64,000 nt of DNA from Orobanche coerulescens (Eukaryota; Streptophyta; Magnoliopsida; Lamiales; Orobanchaceae). This document shows, one piece after another, positions 45,416 to 57,366 of the stretch (its first letter is position 1; each line of letters starts with the position of its first letter). The notes beneath the pieces were generated by a model that was not told where the DNA came from, searched no databases, and worked only from the letters and a program-made list of their open reading frames with translations. Location: the NCBI GenBank assembly GCA_033398695.1, contig CM065804.1:47709501-47773500 (forward strand). The letters run 5' to 3'. Both the position numbers and the translations under genes were made by a program.

Positions 45416-48354
45416 TTACGGATGGGTGACCCGATCTCCTCTTCTATGTTTGGATTTCATTTCGATTTGGAGAGGGAGTTTACCTTCTTCTAGCATCTTC
45501 GTAAATTTATCTGCGGCCTCCGCTAACGTTTTATAATTCTTGAAGATGGCGGATTCCCTGATGAGTCTGACAAAGTATCTCATCAGTTCGTTCTTCCTCC
45601 AGTGCTTCACTTCGTCGGCAGTTGGGTTGCGGTTGGTCGGCAGACGAATTTCCGAAGGTCTCTGAATAAGAGTTTGCCAAGGGACATTGGGATCATGAAA
45701 TTCCGGTCTGGAGCCTGAAATTTTAAAACTTTGGGATGGAGGTGCTAGCTTGTTCAATTCGGCAGTGATACGTCGAGCGACCTCAAATTCCCTTTCTTGT
45801 TGCAGCCTTATTCTCCTAGCAGCTTCTCGTGCCTCTTCCCCCTTTTTGGCTTCATCAAGACTTTGCAGGATTTCAAGAGCAGCGTCCTATTTGGTCTCGA
45901 TGCTGGTCATTCTTTCAACGAGGGAGGAAAGAGTCTGTGACATTTCTTGAATGCATTTGTCGTGAGCACGCAGTTGAGAGCTGTTCTCAATCATTGCACA
46001 AGCGGTCTTGGCTTCAGCTATCCTCGTCTTTGTAGCTTCCTCCTTCAGCAGTTGCTCCTGCTTTTCTTCCATGATCTTCAAGGCTTGCTTGAAAACTTCT
46101 GGCAAAAAAATGAATGCGTCGACAACACGAGATACTTCATGTTGAAGAGTGGTCATTTCTTCGACGGCAGAGGTGTGCATCCAATTCAGTGCCTTTTCAA
46201 CGGAAGATAGAGCATTTACTGCATCTTGGATAAATACAGTCTGAAGGCCAAGAGCTCGCAGGCGCTCTTTTCGTGCAGCAGGGATCGGAGAATCTGGTTC
46301 GGCAAGGTCTGCAGTGCTGTTCAACCTTCTTACATTCACGGATGGACGTGAAGTAAGTTGGACATCCTCAGGTTCGGTACCGTCCTCGGATTCCATGGTT
46401 GAAGGGGCGGGAGCAGCTTCATGTGATTCGGCGACAGGGGGTTGAGAAGCGTCCTGTTGCAAAGATTCTTCAGCAATCATGGATACAGGAGGGACTGAAT
46501 CCTCCTGTTGGCTTTCAGGAATGGCTTCTTCTTCGGTCGCAGCAGGCTCAGGTGCCTGTTCCAAAATTTCTTGAACTTCCTCGACTGAAGGGACTGATTC
46601 CTCTTGGTCGGGAATGTTCTCATTTGTGGCGAAGGATTGGCACAGGTAGAAGGCCCTTCGTCATTTCTGGGTGGAGAGGCGTCTCGAGATTCAGCCTCTT
46701 CACGACTCATTCTCAGACCTGCTTGAAGAGCATCATCGTCGTCGTCTGAGTCATGGTCTTCGTCATCTTTTGGATTGGTGGGAGAGTCCTCTGACTTATT
46801 CTTTCCTTTCCTCCTGGCGTCAGATTTGTGCAGAAGGTGGCTTTCAATTAGATCCTTGCAAGAGGCGTTGTCCCATCGGGGCCTCAATTGATTGAGTCGC
46901 ATTTCGGAGACAAATCTCTCTTCGTGGCTCCAATCGCTCCAGTTGTACAGTGTATCGTACGGAGCTATCCTGTAGCCTTTCCATTGCAGAAATCTTTCGT
47001 AGGCATGTTCAATTTGAACCGAAAGAAGTGTCTGATTAATGATCGAGTCAGGGGAGGGACTTCGAATAACGTCTGGAGACGCTGTTTCAAGGGATTCCTG
47101 TACAGGTATGGGATCCTGTACGGAAGAGGGACTCCTTATAGGGGATGGTGCCCTTAAGGAAGATGGATCCTGCATGGGTGTGGGATCCCGTAGAGGAGAA
47201 GTAGCTTTTGGCTCCGAATGGGCAGCCGACTCGCTAAAGTCTTGAACGTTGGCAGATGTCTCTATATCCGTCGTAGCTGCCAAAGGCTCGGGATCTACCT
47301 CGATACTGAGGAGACACCTCTTCCACGGGGTTGGGCCACAGGGTTCTTCATCGATGGGTTGCGCCATGGGGAGACATCCTTGGAGTGCTTGGCGATTTGA
47401 TTTTGAGAGCCTCCTGAGTCTCTTCTTGGGCTTCTCACCAGCAGAGTGTTTCTTGCTGTGAGATCGCTTTCGCTTCTTTGAAGATTCCATTTCTGGGACC
47501 TTCACGGATTCATCTCTTGGGTTGTCAGAAATTGGCATGTGCCTGGTTCTTGGATGGTTGCAATGCATGGTGCTCTGGTTATACGCAGTAGGCTTGACGC
47601 CTCCTAAGTATATCCTCGAGCTATTTTTCTTCGCGTCGGCGGATTGCGTCAGTCCGCACTTCGTCAGGATGTAGTTCAGCATTAAACCAAAGGATTTCTT
47701 TTGGGTGGTAGGTTTGCACACCTCTTCTTGAAGACGTTTCAGAATTATTTGGCACCAATTGACCTTTTCACAGGTCAAAATAGCTACCATCATTCTGAAC
47801 CTTAAGTTCGTGCACATCTCGAACGCACCGGTTCGGTTTTCAATGATCCTGGAGCAAAAGTCATGAAGATACACAAAATGAAGAAGAAAATTTTTCTTGT
47901 GACAAGTAGTTGTCACCATATCAACCACTTTGGACCCTGTAAATAGTCCATAAAACTTGGTAATGAGCTCTTGAGACCCGAACGTCTCAAGTTGGTCCAT
48001 GGTCAGGCCATCGGCGGGCAGCCTGTAGATTTTCTGGAGCAGATCGCGATTGATACAGATCTCCACTCCTTGGTATTGCGGTGATGTCGGCAACATGACC
48101 TCCACTGGGCCGGATGTAAAAACGGACGGCGGCGTTGAGGTAGAATTCCTCAACCGGATGGGCGTCGTATTTGTCGGCGGTCTTGCTCCCAAGGCGATAG
48201 AGGCCTTGTTGTTGAAGACGAGTAATGATATATTCCATAGGTTACGTGTCGTTGGTTTCCGAGAGAATACGCTCCATGATGACAGGTTTGGAGAAGATCC
48301 GCCATCAATGATGTTGGAGGATTTCTTGAGCAGGGAAGAAGATTGACCAGCCAT
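45416..48354 (-). pseudogene. Extra ORF of Sirevirus-like element E (env-position, transposon-protein-like)
   Basis: Same strand as pol, between RNase H and the 3' LTR. A 625-codon frame (48354-46477) continues, after a frameshift around 46520, in 46564-45887 and then 45757-45416, about 950 codons in all. The N-terminal 250 residues look globular (ICINRDLLQKIYRLPADGL, FEMCTNLRFRMMVAILTCEK, VNWCQIILKRLQEEV), resembling plant transposon-type proteins I recall from asterid genomes. The middle is basic (KKRKRSHSKKHSAGEKPKKR) then acidic and Pro/Ser-rich. The last part is Glu/Gln-rich and likely coiled-coil. No signal peptide or membrane segment is evident, so an envelope role is not supported. 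48355-49061 before it is non-coding. Confidence 0.75.
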
Positions 48355-49061
48355 TGAAGTTTTCTTAAGAAATAAGGGTGCAAAAAAACGATGGAAATTC
48401 GCTGTGAATATGCAGAAAAATATGTAGGCTGTTTGCTTGAGAACTCTTGTAATTGCAGAAAGCGTAAAGAGTCTCTAATGGCAGATTCAGTCCTTTTATA
48501 CTTGGGCGGCGAAATAGGGTTTTGCAGAGTACGAATGGTCAGATTTTAAGGGATGGGAACCGGTTTTGAAATCAACGGTCAAGATGGATTGAGTGTAACT
48601 GGTACGCTAATCCATTTAGAAGTTTAAAAATAGAACGGGTCCCACTTCTAACATAGGTTGATACCCTAAATGCCTAAAACGGCGGTTTAAAAATAATAAA
48701 CAATTTAAAAACATCGCGGCTTTTGAGATTCAGTTGTCCAGATGTCGTGTAAGGCATTTAATGAACATGACGTTTGACATAAAAACAGGGCACGTGGACA
48801 AAAATTATTTTAAAAGGAAATAATATTATATTATATACTGAATCAAAATCCTATAGCATGTCTTTTTCTCCGCGTCGATACAACGTCCCCCTTAAAAGGT
48901 ACTAATAGGTTTTGAATTCCATACGACAATATTTGGATTAATGCCGTATTCATGGGTCCTACAGATTCCCCCTTAATTATTGCACACACCACCGTAGGAT
49001 TCATATGCATTCGCCGCTACTGATCTTGTATTGATGATTCCGAGTGTACGGATAATTAATG

Positions 49062-49721
49062 TTAGATATCGTATTCACGGGTCTTACAAAGATTCCCCTC
49101 AATTGTTGAGTAAAACAAGAAATTACTTACAGGAGTCTGCCGTAGCATTCCCAATTCTTGTCTGAGCATGTTGAATCTTGCTGTGTCGAGAGGCTTGGTG
49201 AAAATGTCGGCCAGCTGAACGTCTGTATGAACTTTTTCCAGGCGAACATCCTTGTTCTCGACGTGATTCCTGATAAAATGATGCTTCATGTTGATATGCT
49301 TAGTGCGCGAGTGCAGAACAGGATTGTGCGTGATTGCAATTGCACTCGTGCTATCACACATGATTGGAGTCTCTCTAGCATCGATTCCATAGTCTGACAG
49401 TTGTTGCTGCATCCAAAGGATCTGCATACAGCAGCTACCAGCAGCATAGTACTCTGATTCAGCCGTGGAAAGAGAGTTAGCCAATTGCTTCTTACTGAAC
49501 CAAGACACGAGTCTAGGTCCGAGAAAGTGACAAGTTCCACTTGTACTCTTCCTATCTAGCTTGCAGCCTCCGAGATCCGAGTCGCTGTATCCAACTAAAT
49601 CGAATCCGCCTTCCTTAGGATACCATAGTCCTGCATCGACTGTTCCTTTAATGTATTTCAGGATTCGTTTAGCTGTATTGAAGTGTGATTCCTTAGGTGC
49701 AACTTGGTATCTCGCACACAC
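49062..49721 (-). pseudogene. RNase H of element E
   Basis: Minus-strand frame of 219 codons: TAKRILKYIKGTVDAGLWYP-like start, DLVGYSDSDLGGCKLDRKST, STAESEYYAAGSCCMQILWM, ITHNPVLHSRTKHINMKHHF and VQLADIFTKPLDTARFNMLR. This is the typical Copia C-terminus and is nearly intact. The frame toward RT is shifted at about 49720. Confidence 0.9.
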
Positions 49722-50561
49722 TCCAACAAAGCTGGATATCGGGCCTGCTAGCCGTTAGGTACAGGAGCGAACCAATGAGCTTCCTGTAGAGTGATTGGTC
49801 AAACGGCTTTCCGGCTTCATCAGCACTAATTTGCACGGAAGTGCTCATAGGGGTTGGCGAGGATTTGGAATTGTTCATTCCAAATTTGTTGAGTAGCTCC
49901 TTTTGTATTTCTCTGGTTGATGAATATACCGTAGGCAAATCGCTTTACACTGCAAACCTAGGAAATAACTAAGTTCCCCATCATACTCATTTCAAATTTA
50001 CTTTGCATGAGATGAGAGAACCTTTGACATAGAGCAAGGTTAGTTGAACCAAAAATAATATCATCGACATAGATTTGTACCATTAGAAGGTCATCACCTT
50101 CCCGTATCTTGAACAAGGTTTTGTCCATGACACCTTTCTCAAATCCGTTGTTGGTGAGATATTGGGACGGGGTTTCGTACCGTGCTCTAGGGGCTTGTTT
50201 AAGTCCGTACGCGCTTTCCTTAGCCTCGTAAACTAGATCGATACCGTCTGTGTTGGCAAACCACGGTGGTTGTTCAACATAAACTTCTTCTGCAAGTTCT
50301 CCATTTAGGAAAGCACTCTTGACGTCCATTTGGTATACGATAAAACTCTTATGGGCGGCAAAGGCTAAAAATATCCTAATGGCTTCTAGTCTCGCTACGG
50401 GCGAAGGTTTCATCATAGTCGATTCCTTCTTCCCGACAATAGCCTTGTGCTACTAGTCCGGATTTGTTCCTTATGATAAGTCCATTTCGATCCTTTTTGT
50501 TTGAAATACCCATTTGGTTCCTATAACCGATTGGTGTGTTAGTGCAGGTACAAGATACCAT
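49722..50561 (-). pseudogene. Reverse transcriptase of element E
   Basis: Frames 49958-50416 and 49693-49938 on the minus strand: [40 protein letters not shown], the active site [20 protein letters not shown], then MNNSKSSPTPMSTSVQISAD and SLYRKLIGSLLYLTASRPDI. Upstream 50376-50561 gives [20 protein letters not shown]. Shifts occur near 50410 and 49950. Both Asp of the YVDD motif are present. Confidence 0.88.
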
Positions 50562-52349
50562 ACATTGTTTCTTTCAAACCGTTAAGCTCTTTTTCCATAG
50601 ATGTTATCCAATGAGAATTGTTAAGAGCGTCTATGGTCGAAACAGTTCGGATGGGCTAAGAATACGGCGATAGTGCACATATTCGATCTCTAAGTTCGGA
50701 TTGAGATTTCCATTCAGAAACCGTGAAACTTGACATTAGATTCTTCTTGTGCACAAAGTACATTTCCTTGTGTACTCTGTATTCTCCTACGAGTAGAAAC
50801 ACCGGCATTAATGTTTCCAATGATCAGCTCTTGCGGGTGATCTCTCAACCATCTTCGGTCGGGTTCTAATTTAGGATCTCGTATTGTATCGAAAGTTTCT
50901 GTGGATACAGCTTCAGCTTGTACAGCGTCGGCTTCATCCACATCGATTCTTACAGCTGCGGGGTTGATTTCTAAATCAACGACAAGTTCTATGGGTGTAG
51001 GTGGATCCAAGATACATAGATGATGAATGTCCTGAGTGATATCATCTACTCCTGTAGGGTCATGGTGTGGTTCGTCGAACACTACATGAACTGATTCCTC
51101 GATCGTCAGCTTCCTTTTATTAAAGATTCTGAAAGCTTTGCTGACGGAGGAGTATCCTACGAATATTCCTTCATCTGATTTTTCATCAAAGGTTCTAAGT
51201 TGGTCCTTCCCATTGTTCAATACATAACACCTGCATCCAAAAATGTGAAAATACGAAACTAATGGAATTTTGTTATTCCATACCTCATAAGCTGTTTTGT
51301 TGTGGTGCTTGTTGACGATACAATGTTTTGAGTGTAGCACGCTGTATTGGTTGCTTCACCTCGAAACGCTTATGTGGCAATTTGCTTGCGGCAATCATTG
51401 TTCTTGTTGCTTCTTTCAACGTCCTATTCTTTCGCTCGCAACACCATTTTGTTGAGGTGTACGGCGGTGAGTATTCGTCTTTGTATTCCATTCTCCGACA
51501 GTATTGCTCTATAAAGCGGTTAGTAAATTCAGTACCTCTGTCGGAACGAATGCACACGATACTCGATGCTTTTTCATTTTGCAACTTTCTCGGGAGCTCA
51601 GGCGGCCTTGATGTTGTTTCCTTCTTTTGCTAAGAAAGATCGTCCAAGCATACGGAATAATCATCAACAACAACCATGCAGTATTTCTTACCTCCCAAAC
51701 TTACTGGGTCTACAGGACCGTAGAGATCCATGTGTAGCATTTCCAACACTCTTTGGGTTGAAAGGTAGGATTTGCTTTTCAGGGTTGACTTGATTTGCTT
51801 GCCTTTCTGGCATGGTCTGCAGACGCTGTCTTTCTTGAATGACACATCTGGCAAACCTCTAACCATACCCTGTCTTGAAAGCTTGTTGATCGTCTTGAAG
51901 TTGACGTGAGACATCCTCTTGTGCCATAGCCAGCTAAGATCTGCAGTGCCTTTGGCAACAAAACATGGAATTGAGGAGCTCATAGGCTTCGATCGGCCAA
52001 TGTACATATTACCTGATCTGCTTCCTGTAAGCACAACTTCCTTGGTTTGGGTGTTCTTGACTCTACATCGATCTATATAGAACTTCACCGAGAACTGTTT
52101 ATTACAGAACTGGCTAATACTAAGTAGATTATACTGTAAGCCTTCAACATATGCAACATCGGTGACCTTGAATTTCCCGACAAGTAGGTTTCCTTTCCCT
52201 CTTGTTCTTCCTTTAGACTTATCACCAAAGCGAACTTTTGGACCGCGACCTTCTACAAAATCAGATAGCTTGCTCCTATCTCTGGTCATGTGACGAGAGC
52301 ATCCACTATCGAAGTACCAGGTATCCTCCTCTAGAATGTCATGTAACAA
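50562..52349 (-). pseudogene. Protease end and integrase of element E
   Basis: The minus strand starts with the protease-like WYFDSGCSRHMTRDRSKL (52300). It continues with the GAG-pre-integrase zinc region (LWHKRMSHVNFKTINKLSRQ, VCRPCQKGKQIKS) and the integrase core (LEMLHMDLYGPVDPVSLGGK, then after a break at 51630 SDRGTEFTNRFIEQYCRRME). The C-terminal part from 51340 shows TAYEVWNNKIPLVSYFHIFG and SDEGIFVGYSSVSKAFRIFN. Stops at about 51630 and 51330 break the frame, the latter removing the usual QNGVAERKNRTL context. Confidence 0.85.
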
Positions 52350-54619
52350 AGAAATTAGGTAGATTTAGGTCCCCTTTGATTTTTGGGTCCATATATGTTA
52401 GTTCCTTTAGGTACCCAGACTTTCCTGACAGCAATTGGTTTACTGTAGGATGTACTCGGTACAGTGTTGCGATATCTACGGGGGGCATATCCATAGTTGT
52501 TATAATCATGATAATTACTATGCATGTAAAATTCAGGTTTATTATTATTATTACAGTACGAGTGCCGTCTAGGAGGTGGAGCCATTTTCTTAGGCTATGA
52601 CTTGTCTTCTGGGTCTCCAGTTGGATTCCCAATGCTGTTGTTGATACTGAACTGGCATCTGCTGTCTTGAGGGATAACGGGGCTCCTGTATCCAATACCT
52701 AGGCGCACTGTACTGAGGGTACTGCCGTGCGGGCCTTTGGTGGTTGGATACCGCCTTCTTTCTGAATGACTGCCGGCGTATATGATATGCTTGTGGAGCA
52801 TGCTGTTGATTACGCCTTCTGAGTGGCTGTTGGTTCCACTGTCTCGAATAGTAGAGTTGAGGGGGCGGAATTGCAGCCTTCGGTTTTCTCGGTACAGCAG
52901 GTTCCTTTATGGGACTAGGAGTATTTTCCGATTCTGGAATGTGTTCCACACTCTTGACGAACACTGTACTAGTTTTCCCTTTGTTCGAACATGAGCTGTA
53001 TCCTAAGCCACTTTTATCATGAGCATGTTGCCCAGTGCTCAGAATATCTTCCATTATTTTGGACGATTTTTCAAAAGACTTCAGAATGGTCTCAAGTTCA
53101 GTTTCTCGCTTTTCGAGAGTTGTAATTTTGGTTTGTAGTAGAACCAAATCATTTGTCTTGCTCTCATTGTGGGTTTTAACCTCATTTAGTTCACGAGCAA
53201 GTTGATGATTGCTCTCCATGAGTTTTTCAAAATCGACCTTGCTGGTTTCACAATCAAGAGACATATTTTCATAGTTTATTTTCAGCAAGTCATTCTCATC
53301 TTTCAGCTCTAGATTTGTTAATTAAAGCTGTATATTCTCAGTTTTTAGAGTCTCATGGGCTTTTTGAATGTTTTTAAATTCATTCATCATATTTTCGAAA
53401 GTATGAGATGCATTAGATGGAATAGCTGAGGTTGAACTTACCTCATCGTCATTGTCTTCACCTTACGGAACATCTTTGGCCATAAAGCACATGTATGCTT
53501 TATCATCGAACTCATCGTCGGATGAATCACTTTCGATGACCACCAAGACATTCTGGCGATTTGGATGGTGTGGGGAGGCTTCGATTCTCCAATCGGGGCC
53601 TTGAGCTTGTCTTTCCAAGCACGTCTTCTTTCATCTCTCTCTTGTTGCTCGGCCTCGAGCAATATTTGGACTTTGGGATGAGGACATTTGTTTGCATAAT
53701 GGCACGGTTTCCTGCAGTTATAGCACGAGTTAGCATCACCGGATGATGTTTCGGTACTTACCTTGTTGACAGGTTTGGGCCTGTAGGAGTCTTTCCAGAT
53801 CGTTTGATGAACTTTTTGAATTTATGCATTAGAAGCGCCATTTCATCTTGGGACGGATGTCGTCACATCACAAGCATTCTTGTTAGGGCTTCGACGAGCT
53901 AGGCATGCTGTGTCGACGGTTCGATACTGACGAGAGCCGTGACCTTTGAAGGAGATTCTTGACTTTCTCTCTTCTCAATGTCATACTCAAAAGCTTTGAG
54001 GTCGGAGAAGAGATCAAAGGTGGATATTTCATTAAGATTACAGGATACACGCATAGCTGTGGTCTTAATGTCCCATCTGGGCCGAGAGATCTGAAAATTT
54101 TTAAGTTCTTCTCCTTTTGGGTGTAAATCTTGCCCAACGCTTCAAGTTCACCAACAATACCTAAATCGAGGTCAAGTTCCTCAAGTGTTTCCGTTGGTTT
54201 CATTTCAAAAGATTCAAATTCTTGAGTTAGTTTTGAAATCTTGTTTTCTTTTGAGAGCTCAGTTCCCTCACAAATTAACTTGAGTTTATCCCATATTTCT
54301 TTTTTGTTTTGCTCTTTACCTTTGAGAACGTGCCTTTGTCAAGAGTGACAAATAACGCGTTCTTAGCCACGTTGTCGAGATTGGCTCGCTTCCTTTCATC
54401 TGTTGTCTATTGCTCGCGTTCCTTCTCGAGCATTTCAGCATGGGCTTGGCCCTCAATCCTTGCGGACGGATTGACCTTCATGATCTTGATAGGACCATCC
54501 TGTATAACAAAAATCATCTCTTCGTGCATTGCTGCAAGATGAGCTTCCATTCTAATTCTCCAGTCGTCAAATTCGTTAATAGAGAACATAGGGACTTTGT
54601 TAATCATAGAAGTATCCAT
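52350..54619 (-). pseudogene. gag of element E with coiled coil and zinc knuckle
   Basis: Translation starts at 54619: INKVPMFSINEFDDWRIRME, VIQDGPIKIMKVNP. The gag core follows in pieces (54203-53883, ETLEELDLDLGIVGELEALG), then a CCHC knuckle CYNCRKPCHYANKC at about 53700. A coiled-coil segment (53288-52590) reads LARELNEVKTHNESKTNDLV and TKITTLEKRETELETILKSF, then a Gln/Tyr/Arg-rich stretch near 52600-52850. A long gag with coiled coil fits the Sirevirus group. At least four stops or shifts are present. Confidence 0.82.
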
Positions 54620-54716
54620 ACTGATAATATAGGAATGAAAGAGACTGTTTGAAAATAAGTGATTTGAATCTGATTCTGTTAAAAAGAAGTACGACTGATT
54701 CTTTTTAGAATCAACC

Positions 54717-54728
54717 GCTCCGATACCA
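54717..54728 (-). other. Primer-binding site of element E
   Basis: Minus strand TGGTATCGGAGC two bases inside the 5' LTR, identical to the variant in elements A and D. Confidence 0.8.
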
Positions 54729-54730
54729 CT

Positions 54731-55889
54731 TGTTGGTCACTTAAGTATACTGAATACAGTTTGGAAAATAGTTTAAACAACAAACTGTACGGAATCTAAA
54801 TCTGAGTGCGTAGAGGAAGTCTTGGATATGAGGTTCTTGTGGATACAAGAACTAAGTGTATAGTGTATACTTAATATATCACAGTAATTTAAAACAGTAA
54901 AAGCTGAAGGTAAATAACACAGTAATTAAAGTGGTTCGAGGTAAACCCCTCTACGTCCACTGGTCCTCCACACAGGAGTAAAAAGTTTATTATAATTACA
55001 TAATTACTGCGTACACAACTACGTAATTATAAACAAACGTATCCTTGTATCGTTCACACAGATTGATACAAAGAATGTCGCTTTCAACCGTTCACACAGA
55101 TTGGTTAAAGCTTCCTTCTTGACTAGCTTCTTCACACACAGTTCCAAAGCTTCGTCCTTATTCGTCCCACACAGGTCAGAATAACTTGTTGAGTTCACAC
55201 AGAGCTCGGTTTTTACACAGAGGTAAAAGGTAGGTAACCAGGTAAGAACAGCAGCTTTGAATATGAAGTTCTTGAGCTGATGATGGCTGTTCTTGATGTT
55301 GAGCACTGTATATCTCTTTCGTTCTTTATTGCAGTATGCTTTGGAGATATGTTTGCTCTGATGATAACTTTTTAATAGCTTGAGTGATAGGTTACTTGGG
55401 TAACTGATCTTCAATGTCTTCATAGGATATATATAGTCTCTGAAGAAAGTATCCGTTGAGATGTATCCGTTTGAATAAGATTTCCTTCAACGGGAATATG
55501 ACATGATCTGGATTTCGCGGGATTCTGAAGATCTGAAGACTGGCAGTATTTAAATAATTTATCCTTGAGTATTTAAATACTTCTTTGTTCAACGGGACTT
55601 GACTTGTGTTCCTTCTTTGTCCTGTTGTGAACTGTATGGAAGATAACTGTATTTTGAGTGTCGAGACAGTTTCCATACTTGGTCTTTTTACAAGTCTTCT
55701 TGCTGTACTGACGAGCTTCACTTATGCTGATTCGAGGCAGGTCTTCGATACAGGATGAAGCCTCAATGCTTTGATACAGTTTCCTTTACTATATTCGGAT
55801 TGGCATATATGTCAAAACCTCAAATATCATTCGATACAGGGATCGGGTATCCCGGCTGTTTCGATACAGGGTGTTTGTTTTTCCCAACA
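54731..55889 (-). repeat. 5' LTR of element E (1159 bp)
   Basis: Very similar to 43632-44776 apart from scattered substitutions, a short TAATTACATAATTAC duplication near 54995 and differences around 55700-55790. Followed by TSD TTGAA. Confidence 0.9.
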
Positions 55890-56215
55890 TTGAAGCTCCC
55901 TGAAGTTGATCTAAGAGATCATCAATACGGGGTAGAGGATACTAATCTTGATCATCACCCTGTTCAACTCCTGATAATTAATACACACACGAGACGAGCC
56001 ATCCTTATCCTTGACAAATCACACTGGTGCTCCTCACAGGGACGCACTCGGTCGGAGATAACCTTTCTCGAACTATTCCTCACGTTGAATCTTCAACTCC
56101 TGCATTCTGGTCGGGGCCATCCGATACGGTGCCTTCGACAATGGGGACGTACCGGGCTCCAACTCACTCCTGAATTCCACTACTCTATGTGAAGGCAACC
56201 AGATAACTCGTCTGG
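55890..56215 (-). pseudogene. RT N-terminal region of Gypsy D, right of element E
   Basis: The minus strand matches 8090-8420 of element A, from the FSKIDLR-adjacent part up to the PELPG...EFTIELE-like linker. Many small indels; no frame longer than a few dozen codons. Confidence 0.75.
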
Positions 56216-56225
56216 ATATACATCG

Positions 56226-56712
56226 TCAATCGATGACAATGATACCACGAATGATTGAACATTTCGATTGCCCTAGAATGGTCAATCGATAAAAAGTGAT
56301 ACCAATAATGATTGAACAACTCGATTGCCTTAGAAAGGCCAATCGATGAAAATGATACAATGAATGTTTGAATAACTCGATTGCCTTAGAAAGGCCAATC
56401 GATGAAAATGATACAATGAATGTTTGAATAACTCGATTGCCTTAGAAAGGCCAATCGATGAAAATGATACAATGAATGATTGAATGACTCGATTGTCTTA
56501 GAAAGGCCAATCGATGGAAATGATACAATGAATAATTGAATAGCTCGATTGCCTTAGAAAGGCCAATCGATGAAAACGATACAATGAATGATTGAATAGC
56601 TCGATTGCCTTAGAAAGGCCAATCGATGAAAATGATGCAATGAATGATTGAATAACTCGATTGCCTTAGAAAGGCCAATCGATGAAAATGATACAATGAA
56701 TGATTGAACAAT
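56226..56712. repeat. 56-bp minisatellite in the PR-RT linker of Gypsy D
   Basis: About eight to nine units with 56-bp spacing (for example AATCGATG at 56341, 56397, 56453). The unit holds CGATTGCCTTAGAAAGGCC and AATCGATGAAAATGATACAA; the two CGATTG/CAATCG halves form an inverted repeat around TTAGAAAGG. Element A has ordinary coding sequence at the equivalent place (8420-8520), so the array arose within D. As 56 is not a multiple of three, it would destroy the pol frame. Confidence 0.92.
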
Positions 56713-57290
56713 TTGATTGCGGAATTTCTCTGCTTTCGTCATAATAATAATTCTTCTGGAACAATGGGGATTACTTCCCTGAAGCACACATTCGACAACC
56801 AACGACGGAAAGATAGCGACCAAACGCTTACAAACACTGAGGATAGTATCAAGACGATCAATCCAACTAATACCCAATATTACATCGTCCTAAGATAAAT
56901 TCACCATGATTAGGTCCACCAACCAATCGCGGTCACTAAGCTTACTTCGGTATGATTTCCGAAAATTCTTCCATCGTCAGGTAGACCGATGGTATGAGGT
57001 CCACAAGCAATAGGACTATCCCAAAGTAAGTCTATTCAAACATGACTCGAAAATGAATGAATGCGGTGTACCAGTATCAAAAGGTACACACAGGTTGAAA
57101 TAAAATTACGAGTATACCTGAGATCATTCGGACCACCGGATCGTCAATCCTCTTCATCACATGAATCCGGGACTTGCCGGCCCCCGAACCGGACGCTCCC
57201 GTCTGATAAATATGAGCTCCAACTTTATTTGCCTCCATTGTCTTAAACGACGTTGACAGAGCAGTCTGATTCTGAATCGCTAATTGCTTC
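56713..57290 (-). pseudogene. Protease remnant of Gypsy D
   Basis: The minus strand corresponds to 8525-9100 of element A: GISWIDRLDTILSVCKRLVA-type reading (protease second half) and SGSGAGKSRIHVMKRIDDP-like sequence near 57160. Frameshifts throughout. Confidence 0.75.
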
Positions 57291-57352
57291 GGGGCCTGAG
57301 ATGCCGCCGAAGCCGACTTGGAGTCCTTTCGGCAAAAACGGGCCTTATGCCC
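57291..57352 (-). pseudogene. Zinc-knuckle edge of gag of Gypsy D
   Basis: Matches 9110-9165 of element A (FCRKDSKSASAASQAPKQ-like) and then breaks off. The word AAAACGGGCCTTAT is repeated at 57353-57366 at the junction with foreign DNA, a filler duplication typical of repair. Confidence 0.7.
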
Positions 57353-57366
57353 AAAACGGGCCTTAT

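Larger units (their letters stand above)
43632..55889 (-). mobile_element. Sirevirus-like Copia retrotransposon E with extra ORF
   Basis: Minus-strand element with LTRs at 43632-44776 (3') and 54731-55889 (5'), TG...CA ends and a perfect TTGAA duplication (43627-43631, 55890-55894). PBS TGGTATCGGAGC is at 54717-54728 and a purine tract at 44777-44795. Copia order: gag with zinc knuckle, protease, integrase, RT, RNase H. About 3 kb of additional sense-strand coding follows RNase H, the mark of the SIRE/Maximus group. Gag-pol is broken by several stops and shifts. Confidence 0.9.

Noticed and set aside
47039..48346. Several plus-strand ORFs opposite the extra ORF of element E
   Set aside because: Shadow frames of the 625-codon minus-strand frame.
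45416..48354. Retroviral-type envelope gene
   Set aside because: Only the position is env-like; no signal peptide, transmembrane helix or cleavage site is evident in the readable frames.
56226..56712. Regular repeats resembling a CRISPR array
   Set aside because: Plant nuclear context, units are contiguous 56-bp tandem copies without unique spacers, no cas genes.
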